A DNA stretch of 64,000 nucleotides from Acinetobacter lwoffii (GCF_022967985.1 NZ_JALJVC010000004.1:62001-126000), one strand, 5' to 3'. Shown: positions 27,931-37,470, counted from the first letter of the stretch. Numbers and translations are program-made. Notes: generated by a model from the letters alone, not told the origin.

Positions 27931-28374
27931 GATATTTACCATTTTGTTACAAAAGATGTACAACATAAAACGTATTGTATTGTAACAATTTATTAAGTCA
28001 ATCCAATTCGAAATCGCTATTTTTTTAAGCTAAATCATTGTATTAATTTTGTGTAAAATTCAAGTATTAGGCTCCGAAGCTATTTTATATAAAAACTCTT
28101 GTATAACAAAAATCTAGACTTTAAATATAGAATCGGGACTAAAGATTAAGGAGAAATTATGTTGTTATTTTAATCAATTAATACGATTAATTATAATATA
28201 TTTATCTATTAAAACAATTAATAATAGGTGAGTTAATTCATAAATGTGTCAAGAAGTGCAAAATGTCTGGCGCATCAGGTCTTTGATTGGATTGCTTGAT
28301 TTTAAAGCATCATCAGCTTGGATCTTAGAATAGGTGTCTGTTTTTTGAGCTAAATGGGCATGTTTTATAATCTT

Positions 28375-28521
28375 GACTGGAGCAATCGGCTTTACATTTT
28401 GAGGGGAATTTTACATAATATGAAAATCAAGTTAGAGTTCACACTTTTATAGTGATTTAGCCTGATTCTCCACAATTTTTTGTTTTATCGCCCAGCTTTC
28501 CCCAAGGTTGGGCTTTTTTTT
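28375..28521 (+). ncRNA. Candidate small RNA upstream of a stray terminator
   Basis: A TATAAT box lies near 28366, and a TTGACT near 28373. About 150 bases later a strong terminator (GCCCAGC/GTTGGGC plus eight T) ends a stretch with no ORF. A short untranslated transcript is a reasonable reading, but there is no family match to support it. Confidence 0.3.
28490..28521 (+). terminator. Stray intrinsic terminator 1
   Basis: GCCCAGC pairs with GTTGGGC (one G-U), loop of ten, then TTTTTTTT. No protein gene precedes it on the plus strand within 1.5 kb. Confidence 0.85.
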
Positions 28522-28668
28522 GTCCAGCATTTTTTATTTCGGATCATTCCGTTTCTGAAAAACCTTTAATTAAAAAAGATGATAAGAAGAAATATTATAA
28601 TAATTTTAAGCACCAAAATAGTGCATATTAAAAAGTAAAAATGTAGGTCTAAAATTCAATAGCTAAAA

Positions 28669-28704
28669 AAAACCCCAATTTTCATAGAAAATCGGGGTTT
28701 TTTC
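28669..28704. terminator. Stray intrinsic terminator 2 (bidirectional)
   Basis: CCCC-ATTTT pairs with AAAAT-GGGG around one A-C mismatch; A8 before and T6 after, so either strand may use it. It ends no visible ORF. Confidence 0.8.
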
Positions 28705-28764
28705 GCCAAAATTTGCGGGTAAACTAAAATATCTGCTGAGGAATAATTTAACTCGCCCTAATGC

Positions 28765-28779
28765 GGTGCATTATGCACC
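28765..28779. promoter_or_regulatory. Perfect 15-base palindrome of unknown use
   Basis: GGTGCAT-T-ATGCACC, 280 bases before the diguanylate cyclase. GCACC/GGTGC half-sites recall NtrC sites but the half-sites point the wrong way and no -24/-12 promoter follows, so I leave it unassigned. Confidence 0.3.
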
Positions 28780-29060
28780 TATTTGTTGCAGGTGTAAATA
28801 GTGCAGAAAGCAAGTTTTTATATTTTTTTAGCTGCTTAAATTCCCTTGTTTTTGTAAGAATTTATAGAGAGCTATGGTCACGAAAACCTGCATTAAAGGT
28901 TCAAATGAACCAACTTAAGTATCTGAAAAATAATAGATGATAAAAATTCATTAAAAACATAAGTGAAGTAAGACTAAACGCTTTAAGACCATCCTGTTTT
29001 ATTTGTATAATAATCAATCTATTTAGCTTTGCTTGTCATATTGGGGCGTAATACAACAGC

Positions 29061-30767
29061 ATGAATACCTTACGCTCTGAGTGGATCAGTAAACGTTTGT
29101 ACTGGTCGATGTCGATTATTATTTTATGTTTACTTTGCATCTGTATTCCCTTAATTGTGAGTAGCAGTCAAAGTTATTTAAAATCCAGACAAACTTATCA
29201 ACAATTGAATGCCTTACAGCAGGTCGCTGATCTGGCGAATAAAATTTCGCGTGAGCGTGCGCCTGCCAATAAAGCCATGTCCAGTTCGGTGCAGGAATTT
29301 GCCCAGCATCAGCAAGAGTTAATCAGCTATCGTCAACAGGTGGATCGGCAATTGTCCCAGACCGCGGATGTCTTGACGGAGGTCGGGTTTAACAACCTGA
29401 GTCAGCAACTTTCACAGCTTGAAAATAGTTTGAAAAAAGGACGTGCACAGGTTGATGCCTATACCCGGATGCCACGTCAGCAACGCAGTGCGCAAGAGCT
29501 TGATCAGGCAATTCTGGCCATGTTTGCTGCCTGGGAAAGTTGCCGTGAACTTTTGCGTGACGTGGCGGTGGCTTCAGATAGCTCGTCCACCCCTCTGAAT
29601 AACTATATCAGCCAGATTCTATTTTTATCTGATTTGCGCGATCAGGCGGGGCGGGTTGCCTCGTCCGTCATGGCGCATGTGACATTTGAAACGCCGCTCC
29701 CGACTGAAAATATTACCCACTCTTTACAGACCCAACATCAGGTACGTTATTTGTGGGCCTTGATTGATACCATTCAACCTGTTCAAGATAAGACTGAGGA
29801 ATTCATCCGTTTACATCGGCGGGTAGAAACGGAGTTTATTCAGCAGGGCTTACCCATTGTGAGTGAGCTGATCAGTGACAGTCTGGAACAACGTGACTAC
29901 CGTTTGAGCGGAACAGAGCTGACTGAAGCGATTGTAGATAAATTTGCGACTGTGGTGGATCTGCAAACTTACCTGCTGCAATACAGCAGAGATGCGGCTA
30001 TTCAAGAAATGAACAGCAATATGCAGCGTTTGATCTGGAGTGTACTGGTATCGCTGATTTCATTACTGACCGCGATTTCAACCATGATTTTTGCACGTAA
30101 ACAGGTATTCCTGCCGCTGATTCAGGCACGCCGCATGTTGTTGAGTTTGTCTAAAAACTCGGGTCGTCAAAAAATTGATATGCGGCTGCGTGAAGTGAAT
30201 CATTCTGATTCTTTATTCGCTGCCATTCAGAAATTGCAACAGATGTTGCAAGAACGTGATGCGCTGGAATTCCGTTTAAAGAATATTGCTCATTCCGATT
30301 CCTTGACCGGATTATCCAACCGTTTCGCGCTGGAAGAATATATCCGTTTTATGGAAAATCAGCCGGGTCAACTGAGCCAAACCTGTTTGATGATTATTGA
30401 TATTGATCATTTTAAACAGGTGAATGATCAATATGGGCATATTATTGGCGATCAGGTGATTCAACTGGTGGCCGAACGTTTGCAAGCCAATGTCCGTGCT
30501 ACAGATTTGCTGGTGCGTTATGGTGGTGATGAATTTCTGGTACTGATTGAAAATATCCAGATGGAACAGGCATTGGTTGTGGCCGATAAAATCCGGGCTG
30601 AAGTGGCTGAGCGTCATATTGTGACTGCAGCAGGAGACGAGATTCAGATTTCGGTCAGTATCGGGGTTGCCATTGGTGCCGTGTCTTGGATGGCTTTATT
30701 GTCAAATGCAGATGATGCTTTGTTTGCCGCAAAAGCCAAGGGACGCAATGCGGTGGCTGAGGTTTAG
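29061..30767 (+). CDS. Membrane diguanylate cyclase (GGDEF)
   Basis: A 568-residue enzyme predicted to make cyclic di-GMP from two GTP. An N-terminal helix (about 14-32) and a second helix (about 325-345) enclose a mainly helical periplasmic sensor of about 290 residues; a short HAMP-like linker precedes the GGDEF domain (about 405-568). The active-site motif is intact (RYGGDEF) and an RxxD inhibitory site (RATD) sits at the normal distance before it, so feedback inhibition by product is likely. SLTGLSNR and DIDHFKQVND complete the domain. No phosphodiesterase gene is nearby. A palindromic element follows the stop. Confidence 0.93.
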   Translation: MNTLRSEWISKRLYWSMSIIILCLLCICIPLIVSSSQSYLKSRQTYQQLNALQQVADLANKISRERAPANKAMSSSVQEFAQHQQELISYRQQVDRQLSQTADVLTEVGFNNLSQQLSQLENSLKKGRAQVDAYTRMPRQQRSAQELDQAILAMFAAWESCRELLRDVAVASDSSSTPLNNYISQILFLSDLRDQAGRVASSVMAHVTFETPLPTENITHSLQTQHQVRYLWALIDTIQPVQDKTEEFIRLHRRVETEFIQQGLPIVSELISDSLEQRDYRLSGTELTEAIVDKFATVVDLQTYLLQYSRDAAIQEMNSNMQRLIWSVLVSLISLLTAISTMIFARKQVFLPLIQARRMLLSLSKNSGRQKIDMRLREVNHSDSLFAAIQKLQQMLQERDALEFRLKNIAHSDSLTGLSNRFALEEYIRFMENQPGQLSQTCLMIIDIDHFKQVNDQYGHIIGDQVIQLVAERLQANVRATDLLVRYGGDEFLVLIENIQMEQALVVADKIRAEVAERHIVTAAGDEIQISVSIGVAIGAVSWMALLSNADDALFAAKAKGRNAVAEV

Positions 30768-30785
30768 TTCAAAAGACTGCTTTCT

Positions 30786-30878
30786 CTACTTTTGAATTGC
30801 ACAAAAGTAGCAAAATGCCTTTGTTCGACTGATGCTAAGTCCCTTTAGCACAGTCGAACGGGCGACATCCATGTCGCC
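30786..30878. repeat. Palindromic dispersed element, copy B
   Basis: Same three-part plan as copy A at 6297-6384: CTACTTTT/AAAAGTAG followed by CAAAA, then a long stem TTCGACTG-A-TGCTAA/TTAGCA-CAGTCGAA with one unpaired A, then CGGGCGACATCC and ATGTCGCC. The long stem is different in sequence from copy A but fully paired. It lies between the convergent ends of the diguanylate cyclase and HEPN-type genes. Confidence 0.75.
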
Positions 30879-30889
30879 AGTCATGTGGT

Positions 30890-31720
30890 TTAATTTTGAT
30901 GGTCTTTGGTTTTTTCGATGAGATAGTTAATAAAATTTGTGCAGGCAACAAGCATAAATTTGGCATCGATATAAGATAGATTTGATTCATGAGGTGATCC
31001 ATGTCGGATACCATTTTCATCACATGTATATGCGTACAACTTATTTAAGCTTTCCATTAAATTAGGATGAAAAGCATATTTGGTTCTGAGTTTTGGAATT
31101 GCTTTTCCTAAAGTAATTGAGTCATCTTCAAGAGTTTTCTTTGCTAAACCTTCTACAGCACTAATAGCTTCTTGCATTGATTTACTATAGTTAGGATTCT
31201 GTCGATCAGACATCAGTTTTAAAGCTTGGTTAAGATGTTGCTGAATACCTGAATATGGTTGCGAATTTTTTAAAGCTTCTTCAATGGATTGAATTTCTTG
31301 TTCTGAAGTGATTTCTGTAATTTGTTGATTAATAATTCGGTAGGCCGAGTTCTCTTGATCTAATATCTTGTTAATCTCCTCAATAAATATTTTCTGTAGT
31401 TCAGAATATTCTTCGCTATACAAAATAATAATTTCTTCAATTAAATCGTAAATACCGAACCATTCTTCTTGTAAGAAAAATCTTTTAAGCTGATTAACTG
31501 CTTCATTGGGAGGAAACGGAAATACATCAGTTTGTTGTTTATAAAAATCTCGCCAAATCAAATGAACTGAGTAACTGAAAAAGTTAATGTCACTCAAATA
31601 ATAGGTATAAAAGTTATCATATATACATGACCAAATTCTATTTTTTAAATCCTGATTTATCGATTCTTTCTGAATAATCTCACGAACTGGTTTATATCCA
31701 TATCTTTCTGAAAAGCGCAT
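30890..31720 (-). CDS. AbiJ-NTD4/HEPN-type protein, candidate phage-defence gene
   Basis: A 276-residue soluble protein. The first ~100 residues (FSERYGYKPVREIIQKESI, LKNRIWSCIYDNF) look like the N-terminal domain of AbiJ-type abortive infection proteins (AbiJ-NTD4). The C-terminal ~120 residues are helical and end in GIRHGSPHES, which gives the R-x4-H motif of HEPN ribonucleases, followed by a closing helix (AKFMLVACTNFINYLIEK). The gene is visibly richer in A+T than uvrA and the cyclase beside it. It stands alone between palindromic elements at 30786 and 31766. I infer an acquired abortive-infection RNase; the domain calls are from memory of the families, not a search. Confidence 0.7.
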   Translation of the reverse strand: MRFSERYGYKPVREIIQKESINQDLKNRIWSCIYDNFYTYYLSDINFFSYSVHLIWRDFYKQQTDVFPFPPNEAVNQLKRFFLQEEWFGIYDLIEEIIILYSEEYSELQKIFIEEINKILDQENSAYRIINQQITEITSEQEIQSIEEALKNSQPYSGIQQHLNQALKLMSDRQNPNYSKSMQEAISAVEGLAKKTLEDDSITLGKAIPKLRTKYAFHPNLMESLNKLYAYTCDENGIRHGSPHESNLSYIDAKFMLVACTNFINYLIEKTKDHQN

Positions 31721-31765
31721 TTTCTTCCCCCAAACAAATTTAAGAATATATTTATTTTTTTAATT

Positions 31766-31829
31766 CACCCTAACCCTCCTTTATGAAAGGAGGGTATTCT
31801 TCCTCTTTATCAAAAAGGAGGCTAGGGGA
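31766..31829. repeat. Palindromic element beside the HEPN gene
   Basis: A three-stem palindrome: CCCTCCTTT/AAAGGAGGG (31774-31794), an imperfect CCTCTTT/AAAAGGAGG hairpin (31802-31821), and outer arms CCCTA (31768-31772) and TAGGG (31823-31827). It lies between the uvrA stop and the start of the HEPN-type gene and is unrelated in sequence to copies A and B. Confidence 0.65.
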
Positions 31830-31835
31830 GATTCC

Positions 31836-34667
31836 TTATTTCAATAACGGCTTTAAGAACCGCGCGGTATGCGAAGTCTTACTCTTTGCCACTTCTTCAG
31901 GCGTACCTTCCGCGATAATCATACCACCACCTGAACCACCTTCAGGACCTAAGTCCACGATCCAGTCCGCAGTCTTAATCACATCCAGGTTATGCTCAAT
32001 CACCACAATGGTATTGCCCTTGTCACGGAGCTGATGCAGGATATCCAGCAATTTGGCAATATCATGGAAATGCAGACCCGTGGTCGGTTCATCCAGAATA
32101 TACAGGGTTTGACCGGTATCGCGTTTGGCCAGTTCACGTGCCAGTTTGACACGCTGCGCTTCACCACCGGAAAGCGTGGTCGCAGACTGACCCAGACGGA
32201 TATAGCCCAAACCGACCTGATGTAATGTTTCCAGACGACGGTGAATGACAGGAATTGCATCAAAGAAATGCATCGCATCCTCAACGGTCATCTGCAACAC
32301 ATCAGAAATATTTTTGCCCTTATAGTTCACTTCCAGCGTTTCACGGTTATAACGTTTACCATGACAGGCATCACAAGGCACATACATATCTGGCAGGAAA
32401 TGCATCGCTACCTTGATCATGCCGTCGCCTTCACAGGCTTCACAGCGCCCACCTTTCACGTTAAAGGAGAAACGACCCGCGGCATAACCACGTGCTTTGG
32501 CTTCCTGAGTTTGGGAAAACAGCTCACGAATCGGGGTAAATAGACCGGTATAAGTCGCCGGATTAGAACGTGGGGTTCGTCCAATCGGACTCTGGTCAAT
32601 ATCGACGACTTTGTCAAGGAACTGCAAGCCATCAATCGATTCAAATTTTTCCGACGTTAAGGTGGTTGCACCATTCAGCTGGGTTGCCGCCAAAGGTAAC
32701 AAGGTCCGGTTAATCAAGGTCGATTTACCCGAACCAGATACCCCGGTGACACAGGTCATAATGCCCAACGGAATGGTCAGATCGACTTTTTTCAGGTTAT
32801 GCCCGGATGCCCCCATCAGCTTGATCTGTTCCTCAGGCTTAGGCGGTTGAATCCGTTTTTTCGGGACTTCAATTTTTAACTTGCCAGATAAATATTTTCC
32901 GGTCAGCGAGTCAGGATTGGCCAGAATTTCATCATAAGTCCCTTCGGCAATCACATGCCCACCATGCACACCGGCACCCGGACCGATATCAATAATATGA
33001 TCGGCGGCACGAATCGCATCTTCATCATGCTCGACCACCAAGACGGTATTGCCCAGATCACGCAGACGGATCAGGGTCTGTAACAGACGGTCGTTATCAC
33101 GTTGATGCAAACCAATTGATGGTTCATCCAGCACATACATGACGCCCATCAAACCGGCACCGATCTGCGAGGCCAGACGAATTCGCTGCGCTTCACCACC
33201 AGACAGAGTTTCAGCTGAACGTGACAGGCTGAGATAGTTCAGGCCGACCGAAACCAGAAAGTGCAGACGTTCACGGATTTCCTTGAAAATCTTGTCAGCG
33301 ATTTCACCACGTGCACCTTCCAGATGAATACCTTGATAATAGCTTTCAGCATCGCCAATCGACATACGGGTAATGTCAGCAATGGTCTTGTCCAGAATTT
33401 TCACGTTACGCGAAATTTCATTCAGACGTGAACCATCACAGGCATCACAGGCAGCATTGGATAAATATTGCGCCAGATCATCACGGACATAATTACTTTC
33501 AGTTTCACGATAACGGCGTTCCAGATGCGGCAAAATTCCTTCAAAAGGAATGACCCGATTATGGCGACGACCACGCTCATCGATATAGCTCAGATCAATT
33601 TTTTCTTTGCCGGTGCCGTACAGAAATTTTTTCTTGGTATCGGCATCCAGTTCATTCCACGGCGTTTCTAGCGAAAAACCGAAATGCTCGGCGACTTTCT
33701 GGATCATGCTGTAATAGTAAGGACGCTGACGGTCCCAACCACGAATCGCGCCTTGGCTAACGCTGACCTCAGGATTAGGAATCAGTTTGTCGGCACTGAA
33801 ATGGCTGCGGGTCCCTAGACCATCACAGACCGGACAGGCACCAAAAGGATTGTTGAATGAAAACAGGCGTGGTTCCAGTTCAGCCACTGCACGGTCACAT
33901 TCCGGGCAGGAGTGTTTGGCTGAAAACACACGATCGTTATGCTCGCCCTTCATCCAGGATAAAATCGCGATATCACCGCCGAGACGTAACGCGGTTTCAA
34001 AACTTTCGGCAATACGGTTACCCAGATCGTCACGAACCTTAAAGCGGTCGACCACCACTTCAATGGTATGTTTTTTCTTTTTATCCAGCTCAGGTGGCGG
34101 ATCAATTTCCATGATCTCGCCATCCACACGGGCGCGGACAAAACCCTGACTTTGCAGCTGTTCAAACAGCGCTGTATATTCACCTTTACGTTCACGCACC
34201 ACCGGTGCTAACAATAACAGCGCAGTGCCTTCTTCCAGTGTTTTGACTGCATCGACCATTTCAGTGACCGTTTGTGCCACCATCGGCAGGTCATGTTCTG
34301 GACAATAAGGCGTTCCGACCCGTGCATAGAGTAGACGTAAATAGTCATAAATTTCAGTAATGGTGCCTACAGTAGAACGTGGGTTATGGCTGGTAGATTT
34401 CTGTTCAATAGCAATCGCTGGACTCAAGCCTTCAATCGAATCCACTTCCGGTTTTTCCATCTGGGAGAGGAACTGGCGGGCATAGGCAGACAGCGATTCC
34501 ACATAACGGCGCTGACCTTCGGCATATAAGGTATCAAAGGCAAGCGAGGACTTTCCTGAACCAGACAGTCCCGTAATCACCACAAACTTGTCGCGTGGTA
34601 TATCAAGGTTCACATTTTTCAGGTTATGGGTACGTGCGCCTCGAATACGGATGTGGCTTTGGCTCAT
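31836..34667 (-). CDS. uvrA: Excinuclease ABC subunit A
   Basis: UvrA finds bulky DNA damage and loads UvrB in nucleotide excision repair. The 943-residue protein has the two ABC ATPase halves: Walker [17 protein letters not shown] and [15 protein letters not shown], signature [16 protein letters not shown] and [17 protein letters not shown], and zinc-binding [20 protein letters not shown] and [16 protein letters not shown] pairs. Length and all motifs are normal. The start ATG is at 34667. A LexA box was not evident by eye in the 200 bases upstream. Confidence 0.98.
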   Translation of the reverse strand: MSQSHIRIRGARTHNLKNVNLDIPRDKFVVITGLSGSGKSSLAFDTLYAEGQRRYVESLSAYARQFLSQMEKPEVDSIEGLSPAIAIEQKSTSHNPRSTVGTITEIYDYLRLLYARVGTPYCPEHDLPMVAQTVTEMVDAVKTLEEGTALLLLAPVVRERKGEYTALFEQLQSQGFVRARVDGEIMEIDPPPELDKKKKHTIEVVVDRFKVRDDLGNRIAESFETALRLGGDIAILSWMKGEHNDRVFSAKHSCPECDRAVAELEPRLFSFNNPFGACPVCDGLGTRSHFSADKLIPNPEVSVSQGAIRGWDRQRPYYYSMIQKVAEHFGFSLETPWNELDADTKKKFLYGTGKEKIDLSYIDERGRRHNRVIPFEGILPHLERRYRETESNYVRDDLAQYLSNAACDACDGSRLNEISRNVKILDKTIADITRMSIGDAESYYQGIHLEGARGEIADKIFKEIRERLHFLVSVGLNYLSLSRSAETLSGGEAQRIRLASQIGAGLMGVMYVLDEPSIGLHQRDNDRLLQTLIRLRDLGNTVLVVEHDEDAIRAADHIIDIGPGAGVHGGHVIAEGTYDEILANPDSLTGKYLSGKLKIEVPKKRIQPPKPEEQIKLMGASGHNLKKVDLTIPLGIMTCVTGVSGSGKSTLINRTLLPLAATQLNGATTLTSEKFESIDGLQFLDKVVDIDQSPIGRTPRSNPATYTGLFTPIRELFSQTQEAKARGYAAGRFSFNVKGGRCEACEGDGMIKVAMHFLPDMYVPCDACHGKRYNRETLEVNYKGKNISDVLQMTVEDAMHFFDAIPVIHRRLETLHQVGLGYIRLGQSATTLSGGEAQRVKLARELAKRDTGQTLYILDEPTTGLHFHDIAKLLDILHQLRDKGNTIVVIEHNLDVIKTADWIVDLGPEGGSGGGMIIAEGTPEEVAKSKTSHTARFLKPLLK

Positions 34668-34848
34668 GCAAGGATCCTAGAATATTCATCAAAAACCCTT
34701 ATATGATACCGGATGAAAAATGTTCAAGTGCAAATAAAAGTATTTTAAACGTCAAGTTATGTCGGTGATTGGTCAATTCATCACAACATTAACAAACGCA
34801 GTAGTCGATTGCCTAAATATTCACAATGATCATGTACAAGGCCAATAC

Positions 34849-35217
34849 CTAATAAGCCATTGCATAATGGCGTTCAAAGATAGACTCGATCTCTTCAAAG
34901 CAGCGTTCACGTGACACATCATGATGCAGACGTGCATAAAAATTGACTTCATTTTCCAGAATGTGCAGGAAGTCCTCATAGTCTTTTTGGAAAAAATCCA
35001 GGTCGAGCAAATCGTTACGTCGCGCCTGATGACAGCGATACTTTTCAATAAATTTCAGCAGATGTTTCTGGATATGCGTGTTGGTATGGTAAATCAGATA
35101 AGTCGCTGCCGAGCTACAATCTGGACAGCCTTGTTCCAAATAGATTTCTTCATTATTGAGCCAGCAACATTGCAGGGTAAAAAATGCCCGAATCGCTTCG
35201 GTGCCTAAAGTGTGCAT
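34849..35217 (-). CDS. Cys/His-rich protein of unknown function, likely Fur-regulated
   Basis: A 122-residue soluble protein with no recognised domain. It has a Cys pair near residue 17 (LQCCWL), a CPDCSS motif near residue 31, further Cys at about 62 and 106, and many His residues, which would suit metal or iron-sulfur binding. The rest is helical and acidic. A near-perfect Fur box lies 36 bases upstream of the ATG at 35217, so I expect it to be made when iron is short. No iron-uptake gene is adjacent. A shorter alternative frame in the same place is a shadow. Confidence 0.75.
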   Translation of the reverse strand: MHTLGTEAIRAFFTLQCCWLNNEEIYLEQGCPDCSSAATYLIYHTNTHIQKHLLKFIEKYRCHQARRNDLLDLDFFQKDYEDFLHILENEVNFYARLHHDVSRERCFEEIESIFERHYAMAY

Positions 35218-35252
35218 ATCATCTGCCTCTTTCCGGGATTGATTTTATTAAT

Positions 35253-35267
35253 TGATAATTATTCTCA
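35253..35267 (-). promoter_or_regulatory. Fur box
   Basis: TGATAAT-T-ATTCTCA fits the 7-1-7 Fur motif (TGATAAT-N-ATTATCA) with one mismatch. It lies 36-50 bases before the start of the Cys/His-rich gene at 35217. Confidence 0.75.
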
Positions 35268-35392
35268 ATTATTGTTCGGCAATTTGGGGCTTATAGCTAG
35301 GTCTAGCGTACCGGCCAGTTCTATCCTTGTTTTTTTCAGACTAAGCCGTTTTTATGATCGGTTTATGACAGTAGAAATTTTTTGATCAGCTA

Positions 35393-35428
35393 TAACCAAA
35401 AAGCCCTGTCTTAAACAGGGCTTTTTTT
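35393..35428. terminator. Intrinsic terminator of tenA
   Basis: AAGCCCTGT/ACAGGGCTT stem with A5 before and T7 after; it ends the minus-strand tenA gene and could act both ways. Confidence 0.9.
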
Positions 35429-35439
35429 ATTCGTCCGTC

Positions 35440-36111
35440 TTATTCATCCAGACCAGGCCACTGGCGTTGCTCAAAGGCACTGTCCCAGAACAACCATTCC
35501 AGACGGGCCGCATGCGTATAAGCTGCATGCATTTTTTCTAGTGTATCGGCATCAACACGCGCCGCAACACGGTCAACGGTCGCAATCACATTCCGCACCG
35601 CAGTGTGGAATTCCTCTCCTGAATAGGTATCCACCCAGGCTTGATACGGATTATTCGGCGCAGAGTTGTCGACAATATCTTTGCCAACTTCGGCATAAAT
35701 CCAGAAACAAGGCAGCAACGAGGCCAGCACCACCGGGTAGCTTTCTGACCAGGCGGTCGAAGTCAGATAAGAGGTATAGTGATGACACGCCAGAGTCAGC
35801 GGGGTATTTTCAAACTGCTCTTTGCTAATGCCGAAATCCTGCATAAAGCCATCATGCAGGCTACGTTCCACCACAATCGCAATTTTGGCTGCCTCGGTAA
35901 ACTGAATTACATCGTCCGCTTCAAAAGCTTTGGCGGCACACACGGCCAGTGCACGGCCATAGGCCAGTAAATAATGCGCATCCTGAATCACATAATGACT
36001 AAAGGCTTCGCGGCTTAAAGTACCTTGCGCCAGTTGCTGATTAAAGGGCAGGGCCAGGGTCTTCTGATAAAGTCCGAGATTACGTTGCCATACCTCTTGT
36101 GAAAAACTCAT
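35440..36111 (-). CDS. tenA: TenA-family thiaminase II (aminopyrimidine aminohydrolase)
   Basis: An all-helical protein of 223 residues. TenA hydrolyses amino-HMP formed when thiamine breaks down, so the pyrimidine can be re-used, and does not usually act as a regulator despite older names. Seen here: FSHYVIQDAHYLL near residue 40 (substrate Asp), the catalytic Cys in SLLPCFWIYAEVG near residue 130, YSGEEFHTAV, and the C-terminal Glu in RLEWLFWDSAF. The family length is about 220-235. No thi genes or TPP riboswitch are seen beside it; the upstream gap is about 220 bases to the divergent DUF475 gene. Confidence 0.9.
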   Translation of the reverse strand: MSFSQEVWQRNLGLYQKTLALPFNQQLAQGTLSREAFSHYVIQDAHYLLAYGRALAVCAAKAFEADDVIQFTEAAKIAIVVERSLHDGFMQDFGISKEQFENTPLTLACHHYTSYLTSTAWSESYPVVLASLLPCFWIYAEVGKDIVDNSAPNNPYQAWVDTYSGEEFHTAVRNVIATVDRVAARVDADTLEKMHAAYTHAARLEWLFWDSAFEQRQWPGLDE

Positions 36112-36333
36112 GCTGAAAATCCTTCGCAGTTCAAGTTAAACCATGCGGCACTATAGCAAAGATCGGGCTGTTTAAAAGATCGGCAAATTTTAAAAACAGA
36201 AAATAAGATAAAACAGCTCAGGAAGTGCTTTGGTTTATGCGCTAAAAGTTTCATAATTAGCTTAACTTTTCCTATTCGTATTGCTGCTCTCTCGCAGCCA
36301 TACATTTATTTAATTTATCCAAGGTCGTTGTGT

Positions 36334-37422
36334 ATGTTGAAACATTTTGGTTTCTCGATTGCATTTTCGATCGTGTGTCTTGGTTTGTCTGCGTATTGGG
36401 GTTATACCCATGGTCCTGACGCAGGCCTGCAAACCATGCTCACAGCGCTGACCATTACCGCTATTCTGGCGATTATGGAAGTGTCGTTGTCCTTTGATAA
36501 CGCGGTTGTCAATGCCTCAGTCCTACGGGGTTGGGATCATTTCTGGAAAATGCTGTTCCTGACAGTCGGTATTCTGATTGCAGTCTTCGGGATGCGCCTG
36601 ATCTTCCCGGTGGTCATTGTTGCAGTGACTGCAGACCTGGGCTTTATGGAAGTGGTACGTCTGGCCCTGAATGATCCGAAAGAATATTCAGCACGTTTAA
36701 TGGCACATCATCCTGAGATTGCTGCTTTTGGTGGTGCTTTCCTGTTGATGGTGTTCCTGAACTTCTTCCTGGATGAAGAAAAAGATACGCACTGGTTCAG
36801 ACGGGTGGAACGCCGTCTGTCTAATTTGGCCAATGTGCCGGCAATGTCGGTGTTTATTGCACTGGTGGCCTTGTTAATCATGGCAGCCAATGTCGATGAA
36901 GCTAAGCGTCTGGCAGTGACTATGGCGGGGATCTGGGGCATCGTGATTTATATCGGGGTGCAGGTTCTGAGCCATATGCTCGGTGGTGAACCGGAAGTCG
37001 ATGAAGAAGGTAATGCCATTCGTCATGATGAAAACGGCGTACCAACGGGTGTAGTGAAAGCCGGTATTGGTGGTTTCCTCTATCTAGAAGTCCTGGATGC
37101 CTCTTTCAGTTTTGATGGCGTGATCGGTGCCTTTGCGATTACCTCAGACGTGGTCATCATCATGCTTGGTCTGGCAATTGGTGCGATCTTTGTCCGTTCA
37201 ATGACGATTTATCTGGTTGAGCAGGGCACATTGGATGCTTATATCTACCTGGAACATGGTGCGCATTATGCCATCGGTGCACTGGCTTTCATTATGATTG
37301 CCAGCGGAACCGGTCTGCATGTGCCAGAAGTGGTAACCGGTCTGATCGGTGTAGCCTTTATTGTCTGGGCAGTATTTGCCTCGATTCAATACAAAAAGCG
37401 TCAGGCGGCTTTAGACAAATAA
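36334..37422 (+). CDS. DUF475 membrane protein (TerC-like)
   Basis: A 362-residue protein with about nine membrane helices and the paired acidic motifs of the TerC/DUF475 group: EVSLSFDNAVVNASVL near residue 50 and EVLDASFSFDGVIGAFAITSD near residue 250. These Asp/Asn residues lie within membrane helices and suggest metal-ion (Mn2+ or Ca2+) transport or sensing, as for TerC relatives, but the function of DUF475 is not proven. A loop of about 30 residues (GGEPEVDEEGNAIRHDENG) is strongly acidic. ATG 36334 follows AAGG; an earlier TTG is in frame. Confidence 0.85.
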   Translation: MLKHFGFSIAFSIVCLGLSAYWGYTHGPDAGLQTMLTALTITAILAIMEVSLSFDNAVVNASVLRGWDHFWKMLFLTVGILIAVFGMRLIFPVVIVAVTADLGFMEVVRLALNDPKEYSARLMAHHPEIAAFGGAFLLMVFLNFFLDEEKDTHWFRRVERRLSNLANVPAMSVFIALVALLIMAANVDEAKRLAVTMAGIWGIVIYIGVQVLSHMLGGEPEVDEEGNAIRHDENGVPTGVVKAGIGGFLYLEVLDASFSFDGVIGAFAITSDVVIIMLGLAIGAIFVRSMTIYLVEQGTLDAYIYLEHGAHYAIGALAFIMIASGTGLHVPEVVTGLIGVAFIVWAVFASIQYKKRQAALDK

Positions 37423-37437
37423 AGCGCTGTTCCTGAA

Positions 37438-37470
37438 TAAAAAGCGTAGCTCCGGCTGCGCTTTTTTGTT
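37438..37470 (+). terminator. Intrinsic terminator of the DUF475 gene
   Basis: AAAAGCGTAGC pairs with GCTGCGCTTTT (one G-U), then T6. Confidence 0.9.

Larger units (their letters stand above)
27931..29060. other. Gene-free 1.1 kb with two terminators and dyads
   Basis: No ORF of useful length is present. The left part is very AT-rich. It contains a tiny frame with a good ribosome site (AAGGAG, ATG at about 28159, four codons then stop), two strong terminator hairpins (28490-28521 and 28669-28703) that do not follow any protein gene, a dyad AGCACCAAAATAGTGCA near 28611 and a perfect dyad GGTGCAT-T-ATGCACC at 28765-28779. Stray terminators and dyads suggest small RNAs with controlled promoters. 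Confidence 0.5.

Noticed and set aside
28761..28795. Sigma-54 promoter near the GGTGCAT palindrome
   Set aside because: A TTGCA -12-like box is present but the GG of the -24 box is missing at the right distance.
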